Shown here piece after piece: positions 13,460 to 16,827 of a stretch of 16,827 nt of DNA. This DNA is from an uncultured Eubacteriales bacterium (GTDB lineage: Bacteria > Bacillota > Clostridia > Oscillospirales > Oscillospiraceae). Location: the NCBI GenBank assembly GCA_958427375.1, contig CAUABY010000019.1, forward strand, positions 1 to 16,827, written 5' to 3'. Every line of letters begins with the position of its first letter. The stretch's first letter is position 1. The notes under the pieces were generated by a model that saw nothing but the letters and a program-made list of their open reading frames with translations, made no database searches and was not told where the DNA came from. The position numbers and the translations under genes were made by a program.

Positions 13460-14104
13460 TCAGTTCTCAAAAAGCCAGTCGCGCAGAGCTTTAACGTCCG
13501 GCGCAATCACATCCGCCTTGGCGGCGGCAAGCTCTCCGGGCGCGGCATAGCCATAGCCCGCGCCGACGGCAAATATGCCCGCCTCATGCGCGCCTATTAT
13601 GTCATACTTCGTATCGCCCACAAGCACTGTCTCCTCCGGTGCCGCGCCCATAATGGACATGGCGCGCAGGCAGCAGTCCTTTTTCGTGCTGCCCTTCCCG
13701 TCAGGCGGCGTACCGCAGACCGCGTCAAAAAGCCCGGCTATCCCCTCGCGCTCAATGAGCGTTTCCGCGAGATACTGCGGCTTAAGTGTGGCAATGGCGG
13801 TTTTACAGCCTGCCGCGCGAAGCTCTTCAAGCAGCTCTTTGATACCGGGAAAAATGCGGCACTCATTTATGCCGATGGGCTTATAGCGCTCGCGGTAATC
13901 GCGGACAAAGCGCTCCGCCTGCTCCATCGTGCCGCCTATGCGCTCTAAATACATATCTATGAGCGGCGGTCCGGCAAAGCAGCGAAGCTCGCTAAGCTCC
14001 ATGTCTATCCCCTGCTTGTTGAGCGCATAGCGCACGCTCTTGGTTATGCCCTCAACTGTGTCAAAGACAGTGCCGTCAAAATCGAAAAGTATATATCTGT
14101 ACAT
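13460..14104 (-). CDS. HAD-superfamily phosphatase (phosphoglycolate phosphatase / PpaX-like)
   Basis: A 214-residue haloacid-dehalogenase-fold hydrolase with all core motifs: DFDGTVFDT (8-16; nucleophile Asp8, acid/base Asp10), Thr106 in AIATLKP (motif II), Lys141 region in GSTKKD (motif III), and VGDTKYDIIGA (162-172, motif IV). A helical cap lies between about 15 and 85, as in phosphoglycolate phosphatase, PpaX and beta-phosphoglucomutase-type subfamilies. The substrate cannot be fixed from sequence. Small phosphate esters such as 2-phosphoglycolate or pyrophosphate are typical. The start at 14104 follows AGAGGT. A consensus promoter lies upstream and a bidirectional terminator follows the stop, so it is a single-gene unit. 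Confidence 0.88.
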   Translation of the reverse strand: MYRYILFDFDGTVFDTVEGITKSVRYALNKQGIDMELSELRCFAGPPLIDMYLERIGGTMEQAERFVRDYRERYKPIGINECRIFPGIKELLEELRAAGCKTAIATLKPQYLAETLIEREGIAGLFDAVCGTPPDGKGSTKKDCCLRAMSIMGAAPEETVLVGDTKYDIIGAHEAGIFAVGAGYGYAAPGELAAAKADVIAPDVKALRDWLFEN

Positions 14105-14137
14105 CGCTTACCTCTTGAAAAAATAAATAGCATAAAG

Positions 14138-14166
14138 ATTATATAGTCCCCCGCCTTTGTTGTCAA
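14138..14166 (-). promoter_or_regulatory. Consensus sigma-A promoter of the HAD phosphatase gene
   Basis: Minus-strand TTGACA (14166-14161), a 17-bp spacer and TATAAT (14143-14138) match the consensus fully. The spacer contains GGCGGGGGA. The -35 box is interlocked with the plus-strand promoter at 14160. Confidence 0.85.
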
Positions 14167-14189
14167 CACGCACCGCAGTCTCATATTAT
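14160..14189 (+). promoter_or_regulatory. Promoter of the P-loop ATPase gene
   Basis: TTGTCA (14160-14165), an 18-bp spacer and TATTAT (14184-14189) lie 24 bp before the TTG start. The -35 shares five bases with the opposing -35 of the HAD gene. Confidence 0.6.
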
Positions 14190-14213
14190 AGTTGATGAAA
14201 GGGGGCTTTCTTC

Positions 14214-15263
14214 TTGAATAGTACATATTTTCTCGGCGCGAACAGCAAACGGGGCTTCTACTCGCTTTATGACGGCTTTTGCCGCGCGCCCGGCGACTAT
14301 CTGACGGTTATTAAGGGCACACCCGGTTCGGGCAAATCCGGGTTTATGCGGAAAATCGGCGCGGCGGCCGAGACACGCGGGCTGGACGTTGAGTATGTTC
14401 TCTGCTCCGGCGACCCGGATTCTTTGGACGGCGTGTATATCCCCGCCCTGCGCCGCGGCTGGGTTGACGGCACCGCGCCGCACGTGATGGAGCCCCGGAG
14501 AGTGGGACTTGACGGGGATTACATCAACCTCGCCATGTTCTGCAATCTGCCGTTTGACGGGCAGATCCTCGGCTGTGTTAACTGCCTGTACGACAGCTAC
14601 AAGGCGGAGTACAGCGCGGCTTACGGCTATCTTGCCGCCGCCGCGAAGATTGAGCGAACATACTCAGGCACAGACTTAGGTGAGGCCGCGCGGGAAGAGC
14701 TGAGGCAGAGGGTACGCGGCATAATAAAGCGGAACTTAACCGAGGGCGGTGCCGGAAGCGGCTGCACAGCTGAGCGCTTTATGCATGCGCTCAGCTGCAA
14801 GGGCGAGCTCTACCTGAGCGGCGAGCTTGAAAAGCTGTGCAGTCTGATATACCGCTTTGATGGCGGCGATGGCTATGGCGCGGCGGCGTTGGATGCAGCC
14901 TATGAGGAGGCTGTGGAGACCGGAGCTGACTGCATAGTATGCCGCGCACCGCTCGACCCAGCTAAAATCGACGCCCTGCTGCTCCCCGCGCTGTCGCTTG
15001 GCTTCGTATGCGGCGGGTATAAGATAGCCGGGGCACGGAAGATAAGCCTTGACACATTGCTGGACGGTGCTGTGCTGAAAACCAGACGCGCGCAGATAGA
15101 GGACGGCCAGTCGATGCGCGGCGAGCTTATCTCCCTCGCGCTCTCGCGGCTGAACACGGCAAAGGCGCTGCATGACGAGTTAGAGGAATATTACAAGACC
15201 CACATGGATTTCCCCGCGCTAACGGAGTACACGGAAGACTACATAGAGCGGCTTTTTGACTGA
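14214..15263 (+). CDS. PRK06851-type P-loop ATPase with duplicated domain
   Basis: A 349-residue protein of a poorly characterised P-loop family (PRK06851-type) common in Clostridia. The first half begins STYFLGANSKRGFYSLYDGF, then Walker A KGTPGSGKSG (34-43, Lys41) and the family block CSGDPDSLDGVYIPAL (64-79), followed by VDGTAPHVMEP. The second half (about 187-265) repeats this order: ERFMHALSCKGELY, then LIYRFDGGDGYGAAA where a P-loop should be, then CRAPLDPAKIDALLLPAL. Thus the second copy has lost its Lys and Ser/Thr. A helical C-terminal segment ends at EDYIERLF. No ATG is in frame near the start. The TTG at 14214 follows AAAGGGGG (14198-14205) at good spacing. Function is unknown, nucleotide binding is confidently expected, and no membrane segment is seen. 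The gene is transcribed alone. Confidence 0.82.
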   Translation: MNSTYFLGANSKRGFYSLYDGFCRAPGDYLTVIKGTPGSGKSGFMRKIGAAAETRGLDVEYVLCSGDPDSLDGVYIPALRRGWVDGTAPHVMEPRRVGLDGDYINLAMFCNLPFDGQILGCVNCLYDSYKAEYSAAYGYLAAAAKIERTYSGTDLGEAAREELRQRVRGIIKRNLTEGGAGSGCTAERFMHALSCKGELYLSGELEKLCSLIYRFDGGDGYGAAALDAAYEEAVETGADCIVCRAPLDPAKIDALLLPALSLGFVCGGYKIAGARKISLDTLLDGAVLKTRRAQIEDGQSMRGELISLALSRLNTAKALHDELEEYYKTHMDFPALTEYTEDYIERLFD

Positions 15264-15285
15264 TACTATATTAAAAAATTTAAAT

Positions 15286-15324
15286 CAAAAAATGGGAGCT
15301 TCAAGCATGCGAAGTTCCCATTTA
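15286..15324 (-). terminator. Terminator of the DUF5685/J-protein transcript
   Basis: AAATGGGAGCTTC (15290-15302) pairs with GAAGTTCCCATTT (15311-15323) over 13 positions, one of them G-T. On the minus strand it is followed by a T-run (15290-15286). It may also end the plus-strand ATPase transcript, though the T-run on that side is weak. Confidence 0.82.
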
Positions 15325-15339
15325 CACTGTATTTTATTA

Positions 15340-16044
15340 TCAGCAGCAGAAGAATCTATATCCGCAGGTCGGGCCAAGACAGGCGTTGAGCGCGCAGAGC
15401 GTCAGGCAGAGTTTATCCGTGCTCAGGCCATGGCTGTAGTTGCCGGAGTAGTTATCATAGAAGTCCCCGCCGCTTTGCAGCTGCTCAAGCAGACGGCGGT
15501 ACTCCTCGTTGCCCGGCTCGATTTCAACCGCGCGTTTGGCCGCCTCAAGGGCTGCTATCTTATTGCCCATATACATATTCGCGCCCGCGTTCAGATAATA
15601 CCACTTACCGTCACGCTCAGGCACCGGCACACCGGAGAGCGCGTTTATCGCCTCTTTATACATGCCGTTTCGTATATAGTTCTTGGCGGCGGTATACTCT
15701 ATTCGCTCTTGCTGCTGTGCGCCGGTGCCGCCGTTAAAGTCACCCCAGCCCCATGGCCCCCAGCTGCCCCAGCTGCTGTCGCGGTCAGCATAGCCGCCGT
15801 AAGAGCCGTATGAGCCGTATGAGCCATACGATCCGCCATAGCTCGATTGAGTCTGCTGTTTCGCCGCGCCGTTTTTAATGGCGTCATATGCGGCATTGAC
15901 ATCATTCATCTTTCTTGCTGCGTCCGGGTCATCGGGATTGAGGTCGGGATGGTACTTCTTAGTCAAGTCCCTGTATGCTTTTTTTATCTCCTCATCCGTC
16001 GCATTTGGCGAGACACCGAGGACTTTATACGGGTCCTGATACAT
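15340..16044 (-). CDS. J-domain (DnaJ-like) protein with Gly-Ser-Tyr linker and Cys-rich tail
   Basis: A 234-residue co-chaperone-like protein. The N-terminal J-domain (about 3-58) starts DPYKVLGVSPNATDEEIKKA and has the essential HPD at 32-34, so it should stimulate a DnaK-type Hsp70. A low-complexity linker (68-106) has GSY repeats (GSYGSYGSYGSYGGY, 71-85) and then a Trp/Gly-rich stretch SSWGSWGPWGWGDF. Residues 115-192 form a helical TPR-like repeat region (EYTAAKNYIRNGMYKEAINA; KWYYLNAGANMYMGN; KAIE-type spacing). The last 22 residues carry six cysteines (C213, C217, C222, C227, C233, C234). The zinc-finger domain of true DnaJ is absent. The start at 16044 follows an AAAGGGA site. A longer frame to 16098 is less likely. 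The start lies 20 nt inside the preceding DUF5685 gene, so the two are coupled. Confidence 0.85.
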   Translation of the reverse strand: MYQDPYKVLGVSPNATDEEIKKAYRDLTKKYHPDLNPDDPDAARKMNDVNAAYDAIKNGAAKQQTQSSYGGSYGSYGSYGSYGGYADRDSSWGSWGPWGWGDFNGGTGAQQQERIEYTAAKNYIRNGMYKEAINALSGVPVPERDGKWYYLNAGANMYMGNKIAALEAAKRAVEIEPGNEEYRRLLEQLQSGGDFYDNYSGNYSHGLSTDKLCLTLCALNACLGPTCGYRFFCC

Positions 16045-16827
16045 CGGAAGTCCCTTTCTTTTTAGAAAATTTTGCTTCAAATTGCTGCCATGTGCCAAAG
16101 CAGAGGATATTCTTCAAAATATCCGCGTCGAGCACAAGCGGCAGCTTATCAAAATAAAAAACACATTCGGCGAGCAGCATCTTCAAAATATCGCGGAAGC
16201 GCCGCTCATTGTCCAGCCCATAATAACGCCGAAACGGGTTATAGCTATTGTGCAGCGTGTCCGCGTCCAAATCCATCGCCGCGTCCATGATGTACAAAAA
16301 CCTGCCCAGCGCCCGCCCCATGGCGCGCAGAGTATCGCTCCACCTGTCCTCTCTATAGACAAAGAGCTCCGCCATAAACTCGCCAAAGGCTGCCGCAGCT
16401 CTGTCCGGGCTCTCATCGCGGTTATTTTCAAGCTCACTCAGGGCGGCAATGGAGCCGCTCATCGCGGCATGCTGGCGCGGGTATTTTCCCGCAAGCTCTC
16501 TATACGCGCGCTTGAGCGCGGAGGCCTGCGCAAGTGAGAGAAGGTTCGCGTCATCGTTCCAGTTGTCCATGCACTTGAGATACGCAAGCATAACGTTCAC
16601 GTCTGCGGCATAGTCTGTCATCTCGCTCTGCCACCACGCGTGGGGCTTTGCCGGATGTGCGGCACAGCGAAGCTCGCCTGAGTGCTCCTCCGGCTCATAG
16701 AGCGAATTCAAGAGCAACACGGCAAAGGTCAAATCATAATTTAATGTTAAGCGCGAGATCTGGCCGTGCCTGTCCTTAAGCGCCTTGCACAGCCCACAGT
16801 AGCACGACCTGTAGCGGGCAAACTGCG
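16025..16827 (-). CDS. DUF5685 family protein (5' end beyond the window)
   Basis: The minus-strand frame is open from the right edge of the window to TAA at 16025. It begins within QFARYRSCYCGLCKALKDRH, then GQISRLTLNYDLTFAVLLLN, which is the N-terminal signature of the DUF5685 family; the true start is off the edge. Other recognisable parts are a CAAHPAKP block, SEMTDYAADVNVMLAYLKCM, and GRFLYIMDAAMDLDADTLHN, SYNPFR near the end. The pattern is all-helical with conserved acidic pairs reminiscent of prenyl-synthase-like or metal-binding helical folds, but no activity is established. The N-terminal CxCxxC cluster could bind metal. It precedes and overlaps the J-protein gene by 20 nt, a pairing that recurs in Clostridia. 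Confidence 0.8.
   Translation of the reverse strand, partial: QFARYRSCYCGLCKALKDRHGQISRLTLNYDLTFAVLLLNSLYEPEEHSGELRCAAHPAKPHAWWQSEMTDYAADVNVMLAYLKCMDNWNDDANLLSLAQASALKRAYRELAGKYPRQHAAMSGSIAALSELENNRDESPDRAAAAFGEFMAELFVYREDRWSDTLRAMGRALGRFLYIMDAAMDLDADTLHNSYNPFRRYYGLDNERRFRDILKMLLAECVFYFDKLPLVLDADILKNILCFGTWQQFEAKFSKKKGTSDVSGPV

Noticed and set aside
15256..15813. 185-codon plus-strand frame after the ATPase gene
   Set aside because: It lies across a terminator and opposite the J-protein, whose HPD motif and repeat structure are clear.

Overview
The window looks like chromosomal DNA from an anaerobic, spore-forming-lineage member of the Clostridia, most likely an Oscillospiraceae/Ruminococcaceae-type gut Firmicute. 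The reasons are a moderately GC-rich coding sequence, strong AGGAGG-type ribosome sites, a sigma-H (Spo0H) family factor, a SpoVB-type flippase, a stand-alone [FeFe]-hydrogenase-like protein, a Firmicutes-style UmuC/YolD pair and a DUF5685/J-protein pair. No rRNA, tRNA, CRISPR array or insertion sequence was seen. Family assignments were made by reading the proteins, not by database search.

Layout. 61-1251 (-) is a DUF1015 protein. 1252-2110 is an AT-rich stretch holding two broken genes that face away from each other: a Spo0A-C-like gene (-) with a nonsense codon and a frameshift, and an XRE helix-turn-helix gene (+) without a usable start. 2244-3698 (-) is an [FeFe] hydrogenase-like iron-sulfur protein with a perfect sigma-A promoter. 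3943-6211 (+) is a translationally coupled three-gene DNA-damage operon: Y-family polymerase, YolD-like protein and a LexA-like self-cleaving repressor. 6279-6432 is a previously unannotated tandem array of about eleven 14-bp units, with a shorter related array at 1383-1424. 6556-7167 (+) is a sigma-H-like factor. 7303-10406 (+) is an apbE-recG pair with a 4-nt overlap. 10557-11870 (+) is a SpoVB/MATE-type flippase, convergent and overlapping with ribU (11854-12600, -), a riboflavin ECF S component under an FMN riboswitch with a visible terminator and antiterminator. 12917-13409 (+) is a frameshifted SLOG/DUF1273 gene. 13460-14104 (-) is a HAD phosphatase. 14214-15263 (+) is a PRK06851-type P-loop ATPase with an internal duplication whose second P-loop is degenerate. 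15340-16044 (-) is a J-domain protein with a Gly-Ser-Tyr linker and Cys-rich tail, downstream of and overlapping a DUF5685 gene that runs off the right edge.

How the parts work together. The UmuC-YolD-repressor operon reads as an inducible mutagenic-repair unit that represses itself. Its promoter carries an 8-bp inverted repeat across the -10 region. Flavin handling appears twice: RibU imports riboflavin under FMN control, and ApbE attaches FMN to exported proteins. Promoters are easy to read here. Two divergent gene pairs (ribU/SLOG and HAD/ATPase) have interlocking -35 boxes, and two minus-strand promoters share a GGCGGGGGA block in the spacer.

The least explained items are the 14-bp tandem arrays, the ATPase with one intact and one dead P-loop, the J-protein/DUF5685 Cys-rich pair, and the cluster of three small pseudogenes.
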